From contig JAZQJX010000099.1 in NCBI GenBank assembly GCA_045541875.1, positions 1-64,000 on the forward strand: DNA of 64,000 nt. The letters run 5' to 3'. The position numbers and the translations under genes are program-made. Below are positions 19,150 to 28,201 of this stretch, in pieces (positions within the stretch are counted from its first letter, which is position 1; each line of letters begins with the position of its first letter). The stretch comes from RGIG1828 sp045541875 (GTDB lineage Bacteria > Bacillota > Clostridia > UMGS1810). The notes beneath the pieces were generated by a model. The model worked only from the letters and a program-made list of their open reading frames with translations, was not told where the DNA came from and ran no database searches.

Positions 19150-19240
19150 AAAAAGCAGGCTGAGCCTGCACCCAAGTCGCGAGCGTAATTTGATATACAT
19201 CATATCTCGCGAACTAAATTCTGCGTAATTTCCTATACAG
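19150..19240. repeat. REP-like structured sequence between convergent genes
   Basis: Two hairpins lie back to back. GCAGGC-TGA-GCCTGC is perfect (19155-19169). TCGCGAG (19177-19183) pairs with CTCGCGA (19206-19212), with a nested GATAT/ATATC pair. The string GCGTAATT...TATAC occurs twice (from about 19183 and 19223). On the minus strand the first hairpin is followed by a T run (CTTTTTTAG), so it could also end transcription. A dispersed repeat is inferred from its structure and GC-rich arms. Confidence 0.45.
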
Positions 19241-19244
19241 TAAA

Positions 19245-19291
19245 AAAATACGACTCAAAAAATGCTATTGCATTTCCTGAGTCGTATTTTT
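19245..19291. terminator. Bidirectional terminator overlapping the AraC 3' end
   Basis: AAAAAATACGACTCA (19245-19259) pairs perfectly with TGAGTCGTATTTTTT (19277-19291). T/A runs on both sides allow use on both strands. The right arm lies inside the last codons of the AraC-family gene. Confidence 0.8.
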
Positions 19292-20158
19292 TCTGTACTG
19301 CACAGGTGACATACCTGTAATTTTTTTAAATGTGTTTGAAAAATAATATGGAGAGCAGTATTTCAATCTGTTTGAAATATTATAAACGGGAATATCTGTA
19401 TCTGAAAGAAGTCTTTTTGCTTCTTCTATTTTATAGAGATTATACTGTTGTATAATTGAATTATCAGAGTATTTTTTAAATATGTTAAAAAGATACGTTT
19501 TGCTGTAATTCAATTTGTCACATAGGTAATCTATGGTAAAATCCGAATAGATACTGTCATTTAAAATTCCAAGAATCTTTTTGTAAATTGCTTTATCAAA
19601 ATCTTCCTTTGAATCATATGAAACATCGCCATATTTGCTTTCTATGTACTGAATTATTTTTATGATAAAAATCTCAAGATAGTTTTTGTATAACTGCTGG
19701 TTTCCTGTGGGAATGCCGTCTGCCGGCTTCATATTTACGTATTTTCTGTGACTGTCAAATACAGAGTTATCAATGTATGTGTTGTGAGCAATGGAAATTG
19801 TTTTGTTTAAAAGGTTAGTGAGTTCTTCGTTTAATTTCATTTTCAGGTTATCAAAAAGATACATTATCTTGCTGTCTGCCTTAAAAGATATGAAATAGAC
19901 AAGAGCATCATCTATACCTGACGGGTTTGTGCAATGTGGCTCATTGGGTTTGTGAAAATATACTTCGCCACTTTCCAGTTCATACTCTTTTTCAGCCGAA
20001 AGTTCTCTTACTTTTCCTGAGACAACATATGTAAATTCCCAGAAGTTATGATGTTCTACCACATCTTTAAAATCACTTTTTATTGTAAGGGGCTGACAAT
20101 ATATAACTTCACTGATATTTAATAGTGTGGGCATTTTTCTGCCTATATACTGAATCAT
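19265..20158 (-). CDS. AraC-family transcriptional regulator
   Basis: A 297-residue regulator with an N-terminal cupin-type sensor region (about 20-110, with the HHNFWEFTYVVSG and HKPNEPH strands). The C-terminal AraC/XylS double helix-turn-helix (about 195-290) shows YLCDKLNYSKTYLFNIFKK and the ISNRLKY..PYYFSNTFKK..GMSP hallmark. AraC proteins with cupin sensors usually sense sugars and activate carbohydrate genes. The gene is convergent to the glycan operon and is the obvious candidate regulator; that link is inference. AGAGGTG lies 8 nt before the ATG, with a promoter at 20187-20215. Its coding end shares the terminator arm at 19277-19291. Confidence 0.9.
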   Translation of the reverse strand: MIQYIGRKMPTLLNISEVIYCQPLTIKSDFKDVVEHHNFWEFTYVVSGKVRELSAEKEYELESGEVYFHKPNEPHCTNPSGIDDALVYFISFKADSKIMYLFDNLKMKLNEELTNLLNKTISIAHNTYIDNSVFDSHRKYVNMKPADGIPTGNQQLYKNYLEIFIIKIIQYIESKYGDVSYDSKEDFDKAIYKKILGILNDSIYSDFTIDYLCDKLNYSKTYLFNIFKKYSDNSIIQQYNLYKIEEAKRLLSDTDIPVYNISNRLKYCSPYYFSNTFKKITGMSPVQYRKNTTQEMQ

Positions 20159-20186
20159 AATAACACCTCTGCTGTTTTATAAACAT

Positions 20187-20215
20187 ATGTTATAATATTT
20201 GTTTTAATTAGTCAA
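20187..20215 (-). promoter_or_regulatory. Promoter of the AraC-family gene
   Basis: Minus strand: TTGACT (20215-20210), 17-nt spacer, TAACAT (20192-20187); a 15-nt alternative gives TATAAC. A perfect 12-bp palindrome, AAACATATGTTT (20181-20192), overlaps the -10 and may be an operator. Confidence 0.5.
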
Positions 20216-20286
20216 TAGTATTATTACATATTTTTTGCTTGTTCTAAAAATTATTTATCATTGTATAATTATTTAGAGGTGAAATG

Positions 20287-20673
20287 ATGGAATTAGGATA
20301 TGTTGTTGCAAGAGTATATACTTCATATGCACAGATTCCGATAAAGGATGCTGTTGTGTCGGTATATTCAAATGATGGTAAAGACAGCCGACTTATCGGT
20401 GTGAGACTGACTGATGAAAGCGGAAAAACCTTGCCTGTTCCCGTGGAAGCACCTAATATGGATTTATCTATGGAACCCGGTAATGAAACACCATATTCGG
20501 TTGTTAATGTAAGAGTGGACCATCCTGATTATAACACTTTTTATGTTGAAGGAGTCCAGGTTTTTTCAGGGCAGGTGTCGGTTCAGAATGCAGAAATGAT
20601 GCCAACGGGAGGACACATTCCATACGATAAAAAATCAAATTTGTATTATATTGAAAAGAATAATATTCTATAG
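20287..20673 (+). CDS. SleC prodomain-like beta-sandwich protein
   Basis: A 128-residue protein with no signal peptide. The opening (GYVVARVYTSYAQIPIKDAVVSVYS), the following GVRLTDESGKT and the VEGVQVFSGQVSVQN strand resemble the N-terminal prodomain of the clostridial spore cortex hydrolase SleC, a carboxypeptidase-regulatory-like fold. Here it stands alone, 16 nt before the SleC-like catalytic gene. ATG 20287 is preferred over 20284 because the AGAGGTG site (20275-20281) is too close to the latter. In SleC this region is removed by Csp proteases at germination; whether a separate polypeptide acts as an inhibitor or chaperone is open. The SleC comparison is from memory. Confidence 0.7.
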   Translation: MELGYVVARVYTSYAQIPIKDAVVSVYSNDGKDSRLIGVRLTDESGKTLPVPVEAPNMDLSMEPGNETPYSVVNVRVDHPDYNTFYVEGVQVFSGQVSVQNAEMMPTGGHIPYDKKSNLYYIEKNNIL

Positions 20674-20689
20674 TTAAAGGAGTAAATTT

Positions 20690-21853
20690 ATGCCGGTACC
20701 CCTGGTTCCTTACATACCTGACTATATAACCGTGCATCTTGGTGCGCCCGATGAACCTGCAGAAAATGTCATAGTAAGTTTTCCTGATTACATAAAAAAC
20801 GTAGCATCAAGCGAAATATATCCGACGTGGTCAGAAGATGCCATATATGCAAACATATACGCGCAGATATCATATGCACTCAACAGAGTATATACAGAAT
20901 ACTATAGAAGCAGAGGTTACGATTTTAATATAACATCGTCAACAGCCTATGATCAGAAATTTATAAAAGGAAGAAATATATATGAGAACATTGACAGAAT
21001 AGTAGACTCTATTTTTACATCTTATATAAGACGTGTAGGTTTTGTAGAACCACTGGCTGCAAAGTATTGTAATGGTACGACTGTGACCTGCGAGGGACTT
21101 TCTCAGTGGGGGAGTGAAGAACTTGCAAGACAAGGCTATTCTTATATTGATATTTTGAAGTATTATTATGGAGATAACATAGAAATTGTTACAAATGCAC
21201 CCATCGCCGGAATTGTGTCACTTTATCCCGGAAGACCATACAGAATCGGTGACACCGGCGGCAGTGTCACTTTGATTCAACAGTTTTTAAATGAGATATC
21301 AAATGATTATCCTCTGATTCCCAAAATAAATCCTGTTGATGGAATCTTTGGTGAAGACACAGAAAATGCTGTAACTGTTTTTCAGGAGATTTTCAATTTA
21401 ACTCCTGACGGAATCGTAGGTGAGGCAACCTGGAATAAAATGGTGCTTTTGTATGTTGCCATAAGAGATTTGTCAGAACTTGTATCAGAGGGGCAAATGT
21501 ATGTCGGAACTGATCTTCAGTTTCCCGAAAGCGTGTCCGTTGGTTCAACAGGGCCAAGAGTATCAAGTCTTCAGTATTTTCTTCTGATTATTTCAAACTT
21601 TGATCAAAGGATACAATCTGTTCCTGTGACAGGAGAATTTGGTCAGTTAACATTTAACGCTGTAAAACAATTTCAAAGTGCGTATAATCTTCCTGTTACC
21701 GGAATCGTTGATGAGGCAACATGGAATGTATTGTATGATACGTATTCCGCTATCATAAATGTTGTTTTAAGAAACGGAAGTTTCCATAGTGAAGGAGTAA
21801 ATGAAACTCAGTATCCGGGAAACTCATTATCTGTCAATCAAACTGATATGTGA
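20690..21853 (+). CDS. SleC-like spore cortex hydrolase (SpoIID-type domain plus two peptidoglycan-binding domains)
   Basis: A 387-residue protein. The N-terminal half (about 25-175) is a SpoIID/LytB-type lytic transglycosylase domain, with VASSEIYPTW carrying the presumed catalytic Glu, ITSSTAYDQKFIKGRN, and YCNGTTVTCEGLSQWG, all close to what I recall of SleC. Two PG_binding_1 repeats follow (about 185-265 and 280-355, each with GxxGPxVxxLQ-type and DGIVGEATW signatures). SleC degrades modified cortex peptidoglycan during spore germination. The usual N-terminal prodomain is missing here and is encoded by the gene just upstream. AAAGGAG precedes ATG 20690. The other possible reading is a vegetative or sporulation-phase wall hydrolase. 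Confidence 0.82.
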   Translation: MPVPLVPYIPDYITVHLGAPDEPAENVIVSFPDYIKNVASSEIYPTWSEDAIYANIYAQISYALNRVYTEYYRSRGYDFNITSSTAYDQKFIKGRNIYENIDRIVDSIFTSYIRRVGFVEPLAAKYCNGTTVTCEGLSQWGSEELARQGYSYIDILKYYYGDNIEIVTNAPIAGIVSLYPGRPYRIGDTGGSVTLIQQFLNEISNDYPLIPKINPVDGIFGEDTENAVTVFQEIFNLTPDGIVGEATWNKMVLLYVAIRDLSELVSEGQMYVGTDLQFPESVSVGSTGPRVSSLQYFLLIISNFDQRIQSVPVTGEFGQLTFNAVKQFQSAYNLPVTGIVDEATWNVLYDTYSAIINVVLRNGSFHSEGVNETQYPGNSLSVNQTDM

Positions 21854-21866
21854 AAGGAGAAGTAAT

Positions 21867-22430
21867 TTGACAACATCTCATCTTTTGAAATTCGATTCGC
21901 CAATACATAATCTGCAGGTGTTTTTAAGAACAATATCAAGAAAGTATCCGGAAATTCCGAATGTTATTCCGGATGGTGTTTACGGTGATGCAACAGTAAA
22001 AGCTGTGGAGGCATTTCAACAAAAGTTTATGTCAGAATCCGATGGGATTGTAGGATTTGATACGTGGGATAAAATTGTTGATGTATATAAAGGTATAGAG
22101 ACTGAAAACGAGAATAAATCTGTGACGATATTTCCTGAACAGGGAGTACTTTCACAAGATGAATTGATGACATCAACAGTTTATATAATACAATCAATGC
22201 TTCTGGCATTGTCAGATGTTTTTTCAAATATTCCAAGAGTTAATGTCACAGGATATCTTGACACATCAACCGTTGAGGGCATAAAAGCGATTCAATATGC
22301 AAGCGGACTTAATCCTGACGGAAATATAACAAATATTTTCTGGAACTATCTCTCAAGCATATATGAAGTTTTTATATCAAAAGACAGAGTTGGTAATAAT
22401 ACATTGCTTAACTATGTTACACAAGTATAA
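21867..22430 (+). CDS. Peptidoglycan-binding domain protein
   Basis: A 187-residue protein made of one clear PG_binding_1 repeat (about 12-75, with IPDGVYGDATVKAVEAFQQK and DGIVGFDTWDKI) and a second, weaker one (about 100-170, INVTGYLDTSTVEGIKAIQ-like). The start is a TTG at 21867, 7 nt after AAAGGAG; the frame extends upstream to 21801 but that would overlap the previous gene. It has no catalytic domain. It is the third gene of the SleC-like operon and probably helps place the hydrolase on the cortex or wall. Confidence 0.78.
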   Translation: MTTSHLLKFDSPIHNLQVFLRTISRKYPEIPNVIPDGVYGDATVKAVEAFQQKFMSESDGIVGFDTWDKIVDVYKGIETENENKSVTIFPEQGVLSQDELMTSTVYIIQSMLLALSDVFSNIPRVNVTGYLDTSTVEGIKAIQYASGLNPDGNITNIFWNYLSSIYEVFISKDRVGNNTLLNYVTQV

Positions 22431-22521
22431 TATTTATGTTACAGATAAATCTCCTTTATTGATAAAAAACTATTCTTTATGATAACATAGAATAGAAATA
22501 TCATAACAAGGAGGAGATACT

Positions 22522-24498
22522 GTGAAGAAATTAATATTTGGTTTTTTGTTGTCAGTTTTAGTTGTTGTTTTGTCTCCTTCAGTTATATCTATGGCAGATT
22601 CAGTTCCTGAAATTTACATAAATGGAAATGAAGCGGAAATATATGACAGTTGTATGCTTGTTAATTCTACTGTATACGTTGCACCTGATGCTATTGCGCG
22701 AACTTTTAATCTTGTTCTCAGCGTTGACACTGAATCGGTTGTATACACTTTTTCAAATAAAGTAAGAACAATCACATACGATGCCGGATCAGGCTCTGTC
22801 AACATCAGTGACAGAAATTCATTTATGTATAATGTCATTGAAGATGCCTATCCGTCATATTCAGAAAACGGCAAGGTGTATATTCCCATAAGGATGATTT
22901 GCTACGGACTTTATATGGATGTAAATTATATTGCTGAATATAACAGGGTTGAGATAACCGGTATATCCGATAGCGTTGGACTATTTAATAATGACGGAAG
23001 TGCTGTTGCATATAGGGGAGGAAAGTTTGGAATTGTTAATTCAACAGGAGAAGTTCTTCTTAAATTCAGTTATGACGCAATAACAAATTATGATAATAAT
23101 TCACTGTATAAAATCACATATAATCATAAGCACGGTCTTGCTGACTCACGCGGCAGAATACTTACTGATGTTATTTACAATGAAATTACATATGAATCTC
23201 CAGCGTGCATATATCTTGAATCTGAAAGTTTAAAGGGTATGTGCGATATATCCGGAAATATTATAATTACTGTTGGTTATGATGATATAATATACTGTGC
23301 AAACAGAATTGCAATGGTAAGGCTTGGGAAAAACTGGCACATACTTGATTGTACAAAGGATGAATTATCTTTTGAAACATACGATGAGGTATACAAAATA
23401 ACTGCCGGAATTCAGTCAGACAATCATATGATTCAAGGCTACTATGTTATGAAAAACGGCAAATGGGGTTGCGTGGACAGTTTTGGTAAAATTGTCATAG
23501 AACTTAAATATGATGCTCTTGACAAGTTTGACACTTTTGGCCGTGCACGTGTGATATTAAATGGAAAATTTGGCGTTGTTGATTGTGGCGGAAGAACAAT
23601 TATTCCAACTGCATATGACTATATTGATACCTTTGACCGGCTTAATGTGACTGTTGCGCAAGTAGGAGATAAGTATGGTATAATTGATTATAATCATAAT
23701 GTTGTTGTACCTTTTGAATATGACTATATATATCCATTCAATAATTCTGTGTCATCTGTTGCGTACAAAAATGATAAGTTTGGCGTTATATCCGCATCGG
23801 GTGAACTTTTTACAGGATTTAACTATAAATATATGGAAGAATTCAAAAACGGAATGGCACTTGCCTACGATGATGGTTATGGATATATAAATCATTACGG
23901 ACAGGAAGTTATAAAGTTGGAACATGATGAAGTGAAACAGGGAACAACAACATCTGTTTTTCTGAAAAAGCAGGGCAAATGGGCACTTTTTTCTTCATCA
24001 GGTTTTAATTTGACCGGATATAATTTCACAAGCGCAAATGGCTTTTCAAACGGGTTGGCTGCTGTGTCTGTCAAAACTTCCCTTGGTGAAAGTTACGGAT
24101 ATGTAAATGATTCGGGAGATACGGTAATTCCTTTTGTATATTCCATGGCACAGGATTTTAAATATGGTAAAGCAATTGCTTCAAAGGGAAAATACAGCGG
24201 TATAATAGATATTGAAGGAAATGAGATTATTCCTTTTGTCTACACCGGTTTCAATCCTTCTTATGACTATGGTGTGATTGCTGCAGCGAATGAATATAGT
24301 AAATGGGGACTTATCAGTCTTGATAACAGAAAAATAGTTGACTTTGAATATGACTATATTTTTGAATTTACTGACGGATATGCGTACACTTTAAAAAATA
24401 ACAAATATGGTGTTGTTGATGAATATGGAAATATTTTGGCCAAAGCGGAACATAAGACTAAAGAAGATGCCTATGCATCAATTCTAAAACAATCATAA
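22522..24498 (+). CDS. Secreted WG-repeat protein with copper-amine-oxidase-N-like domain
   Basis: A 658-residue secreted protein. A signal peptide (about 1-26) is followed by a copper-amine-oxidase-N-like domain (about 30-150, VYIPIRMICYGLYMDVNY), a wall-associated module common in Clostridia. About thirteen WG/KWG repeats fill the rest (about 160-655; for example KWGCVDSFGKIVIELKYDAL and KFGVVDCGGRTIIPTAYDYI), each 35-45 residues. WG repeats build beta-rich binding surfaces; no enzymatic role is known. The start is GTG 22522, 7 nt after AAGGAGGAG. It may be a surface or spore-envelope protein. Confidence 0.82.
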   Translation: MKKLIFGFLLSVLVVVLSPSVISMADSVPEIYINGNEAEIYDSCMLVNSTVYVAPDAIARTFNLVLSVDTESVVYTFSNKVRTITYDAGSGSVNISDRNSFMYNVIEDAYPSYSENGKVYIPIRMICYGLYMDVNYIAEYNRVEITGISDSVGLFNNDGSAVAYRGGKFGIVNSTGEVLLKFSYDAITNYDNNSLYKITYNHKHGLADSRGRILTDVIYNEITYESPACIYLESESLKGMCDISGNIIITVGYDDIIYCANRIAMVRLGKNWHILDCTKDELSFETYDEVYKITAGIQSDNHMIQGYYVMKNGKWGCVDSFGKIVIELKYDALDKFDTFGRARVILNGKFGVVDCGGRTIIPTAYDYIDTFDRLNVTVAQVGDKYGIIDYNHNVVVPFEYDYIYPFNNSVSSVAYKNDKFGVISASGELFTGFNYKYMEEFKNGMALAYDDGYGYINHYGQEVIKLEHDEVKQGTTTSVFLKKQGKWALFSSSGFNLTGYNFTSANGFSNGLAAVSVKTSLGESYGYVNDSGDTVIPFVYSMAQDFKYGKAIASKGKYSGIIDIEGNEIIPFVYTGFNPSYDYGVIAAANEYSKWGLISLDNRKIVDFEYDYIFEFTDGYAYTLKNNKYGVVDEYGNILAKAEHKTKEDAYASILKQS

Positions 24499-24501
24499 CC
24501 A

Positions 24502-24538
24502 AAAAATGCTCAATCCCTAAAAGGATGTGAGCATTTTT
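24502..24538. terminator. Bidirectional terminator between convergent genes
   Basis: AAAAATGCTCA (24502-24512) pairs with TGAGCATTTTT (24528-24538), with an inner ATCC/GGAT pair. Poly-A and poly-T flanks serve both strands. Confidence 0.85.
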
Positions 24539-24541
24539 GCG

Positions 24542-25663
24542 TTATTTGAAATATTGATACACATTACACTTAAGCATTCCGTTATAGAGTTTCCTCTTCT
24601 TGTCTGCTTCTTTCCCGTAGTATTTTTCAAAATCCTGATAAGAAGTAAGAATCAGTTTCTTTGCTTGGGGAAATGAAGAAAACTTTTTCCCCATCATTGA
24701 ATAGATTTTCTGACATTTTTTCACATCCAGAAGTCTTTCTCCGTAGGGAGGATTGCAGACAATCACACCTTTTTCCCTGAATGGTCTTATATTTGCACAG
24801 TCCGACACTTTGAATACTATCTTATCATATACTCCTGCGTTTTTTGCATTTTGTTTTGCTATTTCTATGGCTTTTGGATCAATGTCGGATGCAAAAATTA
24901 TGGTTTCATTATCATTTTCAATGTTATCAATTGCTTCATCACGTGCATCTTTCCACATATCTTTCGAAATGATATTTTTCCATGTTTCGCTTACAAATTT
25001 TCTTTTGAGACCGGGTGCTTTATTTGTTGCATAAAGTGCAGCTTCAATAGGGATTGTACCGCTGCCGCAAAAGGGATCGCAAAGGGGTCTGTCACCACGC
25101 CAGAAACTCATATCAATCATTGCAAAGGCAAGAGTTTCCCTCATGGGTGCAAGAACTGATTGCATTCTGTATCCTCGTTTGTATAGATTATCGCCTGTTG
25201 TATCAATGTACATAGTCACAATGTTTTTCATAATCGAAAACTGAACAGGTACTTTTGCATCAGTTTCTTCAAAATATGAAATGCCGTATACCGATGAAAG
25301 CCTTTTGACAATACTCTTTTTGATAATTGACTGACAATCAGGAATGCTGTGAAGTTGGGATTTTAATGAATGTCCCGAAACAGGGAATGCATCATTTTTT
25401 CCTATATAGTTTTCCCACGGTATTTTTGAAACACCTACGAACAATTCTTCAAAACTTTCTGCTTTAAATTCGCCCATGTTTATCATTATTCTTTCAGCGC
25501 ATCTCAGGTTTATGTTTGAAAGGCAAATGGCTTCAAAATCACCTTTGAAATTAACTCTGCCATCAGTTACGGATGTAGTATCATATCCAAGTTTTCTCAC
25601 TTCGTTTGCAACAATGTTTTCTGTTCCCAGAAGTGTTGGGATTGTAAGGTTAAGTATGTCCAA
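24542..25663 (-). CDS. THUMP-domain class I SAM-dependent 23S rRNA methyltransferase (RlmL/YpsC type)
   Basis: A 373-residue RNA guanine-N2 methyltransferase of the RlmL N-terminal/YpsC family. The N-terminal ferredoxin-like and THUMP region (about 1-160) is followed by a Rossmann methyltransferase with the SAM motif DPFCGSGTIPIEAA and the catalytic NPPYGERL motif. The family modifies G2445 of 23S rRNA. TTG 25663 is preferred as start (MDILNLTIPT): the only Shine-Dalgarno, AAGGA, directly abuts the upstream ATG at 25672 and is well spaced from the TTG. It is a stand-alone gene between two convergent or divergent neighbours. Confidence 0.88.
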   Translation of the reverse strand: MDILNLTIPTLLGTENIVANEVRKLGYDTTSVTDGRVNFKGDFEAICLSNINLRCAERIMINMGEFKAESFEELFVGVSKIPWENYIGKNDAFPVSGHSLKSQLHSIPDCQSIIKKSIVKRLSSVYGISYFEETDAKVPVQFSIMKNIVTMYIDTTGDNLYKRGYRMQSVLAPMRETLAFAMIDMSFWRGDRPLCDPFCGSGTIPIEAALYATNKAPGLKRKFVSETWKNIISKDMWKDARDEAIDNIENDNETIIFASDIDPKAIEIAKQNAKNAGVYDKIVFKVSDCANIRPFREKGVIVCNPPYGERLLDVKKCQKIYSMMGKKFSSFPQAKKLILTSYQDFEKYYGKEADKKRKLYNGMLKCNVYQYFK

Positions 25664-25806
25664 AATTATCATTCCTTAAGTTTAGTTATATTGATTATAG
25701 CATAAATAAATGCTAAAATCTATATTATAATAAAAATTATGCTGGATTTATACAAAGAAATGTGATATTATATATTATCATATACTTATGCGAGGAATGA
25801 ATATAG

Positions 25807-26715
25807 ATGCTTGATGTATGTTTACTCGGTACCGGCGGTACCATGCCTTTAAAAAATCGTTGGCTTTCATCTGCCATATTCAGATATAACGGCCATTCTA
25901 TACTGATGGATTGCGGTGAAGGGACTCAGGTTGCTCTCAAGTCTGCCGGCTTTACCTTTAAACCCATTGATGTTATATGTCTGACTCATCTTCATGCTGA
26001 CCATGTAAGCGGAATACCGGGAATGCTTTTATCCATGGGAAACGAGGGGAGAACTGAATCGGTTCTGATAATCGGTCCAAAAGGCACAGCAAAAGTTATA
26101 TCAAATCTTCGCATAATTGCGCCTCAATTGCCTTTTGAGGTTGAAGTATCTGAAATTGAAAATCCTGATGAAACATATTGGTTTGACGGATTTAATATAA
26201 CCGCTTTTAAAGTGCGTCATAGCGTTGAATGTTACGGATACAGAATTGATATACCTAGAGTCGGAAAGTTTGATACTGAAAAAGCAAATAAGAATAATGT
26301 GCCGATGGCGATATGGGGAAATCTTCAGAAAAATTCAGAAGTTGAGTATGACGGAAAGATATATACTTCGGATATGGTGCTTGGTAAGGACAGACAGGGT
26401 ATCAGAACAGTTTTTTGCACAGATACAAGACCTTGTGAGCAAATAGAGTTTTACTCTGAAAATGCTGACCTTCTAATACTTGAGGGAATGTATGGCAGTG
26501 ACGAAAAAGATGACAGTGCAAAAACAAAGATGCATATGACATTTGCAGAAGCGGCACAAATTGCCAAAAATACAAACGCACAATCTTTGTGGTTTACTCA
26601 TTACTCGCCATCAATGCCTGACCCTGAAATGTACATTGATGAGGCAAAAATTTTGTTTGAAAATTCTGAACTTGGATTCGATGGGAAATTTCAAACAATC
26701 AGATTTAAAGATTAA
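25807..26715 (+). CDS. rnz: Ribonuclease Z (tRNA 3' endonuclease)
   Basis: A 302-residue metallo-beta-lactamase-fold nuclease that trims tRNA 3' trailers. Visible motifs: GTGGTMP at the N terminus, the zinc motif HLHADHVSG (about 61-69), the RHSVECYGYRI strand, DTRP (about 203) and the late MHMTFAEAAQIA (about 240) and FTHYSP ligands. Length fits RNase Z. A weak AGGA lies about 11 nt before ATG 25807. It is divergent from the methyltransferase gene. An IR, TAGCAT...ATGCTA (about 25699-25716), lies between them. Confidence 0.92.
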   Translation: MLDVCLLGTGGTMPLKNRWLSSAIFRYNGHSILMDCGEGTQVALKSAGFTFKPIDVICLTHLHADHVSGIPGMLLSMGNEGRTESVLIIGPKGTAKVISNLRIIAPQLPFEVEVSEIENPDETYWFDGFNITAFKVRHSVECYGYRIDIPRVGKFDTEKANKNNVPMAIWGNLQKNSEVEYDGKIYTSDMVLGKDRQGIRTVFCTDTRPCEQIEFYSENADLLILEGMYGSDEKDDSAKTKMHMTFAEAAQIAKNTNAQSLWFTHYSPSMPDPEMYIDEAKILFENSELGFDGKFQTIRFKD

Positions 26716-26858
26716 TATTTAAAATGGCACTTCACCGTTGAACTGTTCCAATATTTGCAGACAGTACAAAAAAGAACTATATGGCAACAATACATAATCC
26801 AAAAATTTAATATAAAAACAAAAAAATAGAAAATTTATGTTTTTTGTTGTTGGTGATA

Positions 26859-26887
26859 TTGTCTGTGTATTTATGCAATGATATAAT
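26859..26887 (+). promoter_or_regulatory. Promoter of the WbsX/GH99-like gene
   Basis: TTGTCT (26859-26864), 17-nt spacer, TATAAT (26882-26887). The expected leader is about 100 nt. The rest of 26716-26991 is AT-rich, with no other feature seen. Confidence 0.55.
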
Positions 26888-26991
26888 ATTTATATAACAA
26901 ACAAAGTACAGTTTTACCCCTTGTCAAAAGATGTAATGAAATGTATCATTTATGTAAAGATTTTAATAATGATTGACTGGAGGAATTACTA

Positions 26992-28143
26992 ATGAATAAC
27001 AAATACGATGTTGCGGCTTTTATTTGGCCTGCATATACAGGTGATGAATTGAGAACACGTATTTTCTGGCCTGAAGGCATTGGCGAATGGGAAACTGTTA
27101 AGAATTCATTTCCGAAATTTGAAGGGCATCAATGGCCGAGAAAACCTCTTTGGGGATATGTTAATGAAGCAGACAAAGAAGTAATGGAAATGGAAATAAA
27201 TGAAGCAACATCTCACGGTGTAAATGTATTTATTTATGACTGGTACTGGTATGATAACCGCCCGTTTCTTGAAAACTGTCTTAATGACGGGTTTTTGAAA
27301 GCATCTAACAATGACAAAATGAAATTTTACATAATGTGGGCAAATCACAATGTCGGCTATTCTTGGGATGTAAGAAACAGCGATATGGAAGGTGACTATA
27401 CCCTGGAACAACTGAATAAAAGTATGCTCTATCAGGGAAGCGTTTCAAGAGATCAGTTTGAAATTGTTGCTGACCGAATGATTGATAAATATTTCAAACA
27501 CCCAAGTTATTATACAATAGACGGAAAGCCCGTATTTATGATTTTCACATTTCCCATGCTCATTCATGGACTTGGCGGAGTGAAGGAAACAAAAGATGCT
27601 CTTGACTGGTTCAGACAAAGATGTGTTGAAAAAGGACTCAAAGGACTTCATCTTCAGATGAATATGCATCAGGTATGCTATGAAATATATGATGGCGACC
27701 GTCTTATGGGAATAGATGAAGTAATAAGCTACTTTGGTTTTGACAGTTGCACCAACTATCAAATGATAAATGTTTTAAAGGATAAAGTTGAAGGAACATA
27801 TTCCGATGCGGTAGATAAGGCTAAAGAAGGATGGGAGAGACTGGATAATGACAGTTCAGTTCCTTATTTCCCGCAGGTGTGTTGCGGATGGGATAATAAT
27901 CCCAGATTCAAAAAAACAAAAACCGTTCAGCTTGATGGGGCAAATCCAAAGGATTTCAAAAGGGCTCTTGAAAATGCAAAAGAATTTATAGACAGACATC
28001 CAAATCAGACTCCTCTTGTTACCATAAACAGCTGGAACGAATGGACAGAGGGAAGTTATCTTGAACCTGATGATCTTTTCGGATACGGATATCTTGATGC
28101 TGTAAAAGCGGTTTTTTTAGATAAAGAATATTGTGATAGGTGA
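26992..28143 (+). CDS. WbsX / GH99-like glycan enzyme
   Basis: A 383-residue cytosolic protein resembling the WbsX family (named as glycosyltransferase WbsX, with a GH99-like TIM barrel). Typical features are an AFIWPAYTGDE start, GVNVFIYDWYWYDNRPFLENCL, a mid-protein PVFMIF segment, and a C-terminal NSWNEWTEGSYLEPD motif, which is the most recognisable signature. There is no signal peptide. Family members act on glycans, but the substrate is unknown and either hydrolase or transferase activity is possible. It has its own promoter and a GGAGG site 8 nt upstream. It lies just before nagA, which makes an intracellular role in host- or wall-glycan use plausible. Confidence 0.78.
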   Translation: MNNKYDVAAFIWPAYTGDELRTRIFWPEGIGEWETVKNSFPKFEGHQWPRKPLWGYVNEADKEVMEMEINEATSHGVNVFIYDWYWYDNRPFLENCLNDGFLKASNNDKMKFYIMWANHNVGYSWDVRNSDMEGDYTLEQLNKSMLYQGSVSRDQFEIVADRMIDKYFKHPSYYTIDGKPVFMIFTFPMLIHGLGGVKETKDALDWFRQRCVEKGLKGLHLQMNMHQVCYEIYDGDRLMGIDEVISYFGFDSCTNYQMINVLKDKVEGTYSDAVDKAKEGWERLDNDSSVPYFPQVCCGWDNNPRFKKTKTVQLDGANPKDFKRALENAKEFIDRHPNQTPLVTINSWNEWTEGSYLEPDDLFGYGYLDAVKAVFLDKEYCDR

Positions 28144-28201
28144 TAAATACACAACTATGAAGAATTCATCTTATTGACATACCGTTGTATAGAATTGAAT
28201 T

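Noticed and set aside
22469..22494. Sporulation sigma promoter (CATAGAATA at 22486) before the WG-repeat gene
   Set aside because: The -10-like string fits the sigma-K pattern, but the spacing to a candidate -35 is off, and the 7-bp inverted repeat there gives no clear support.
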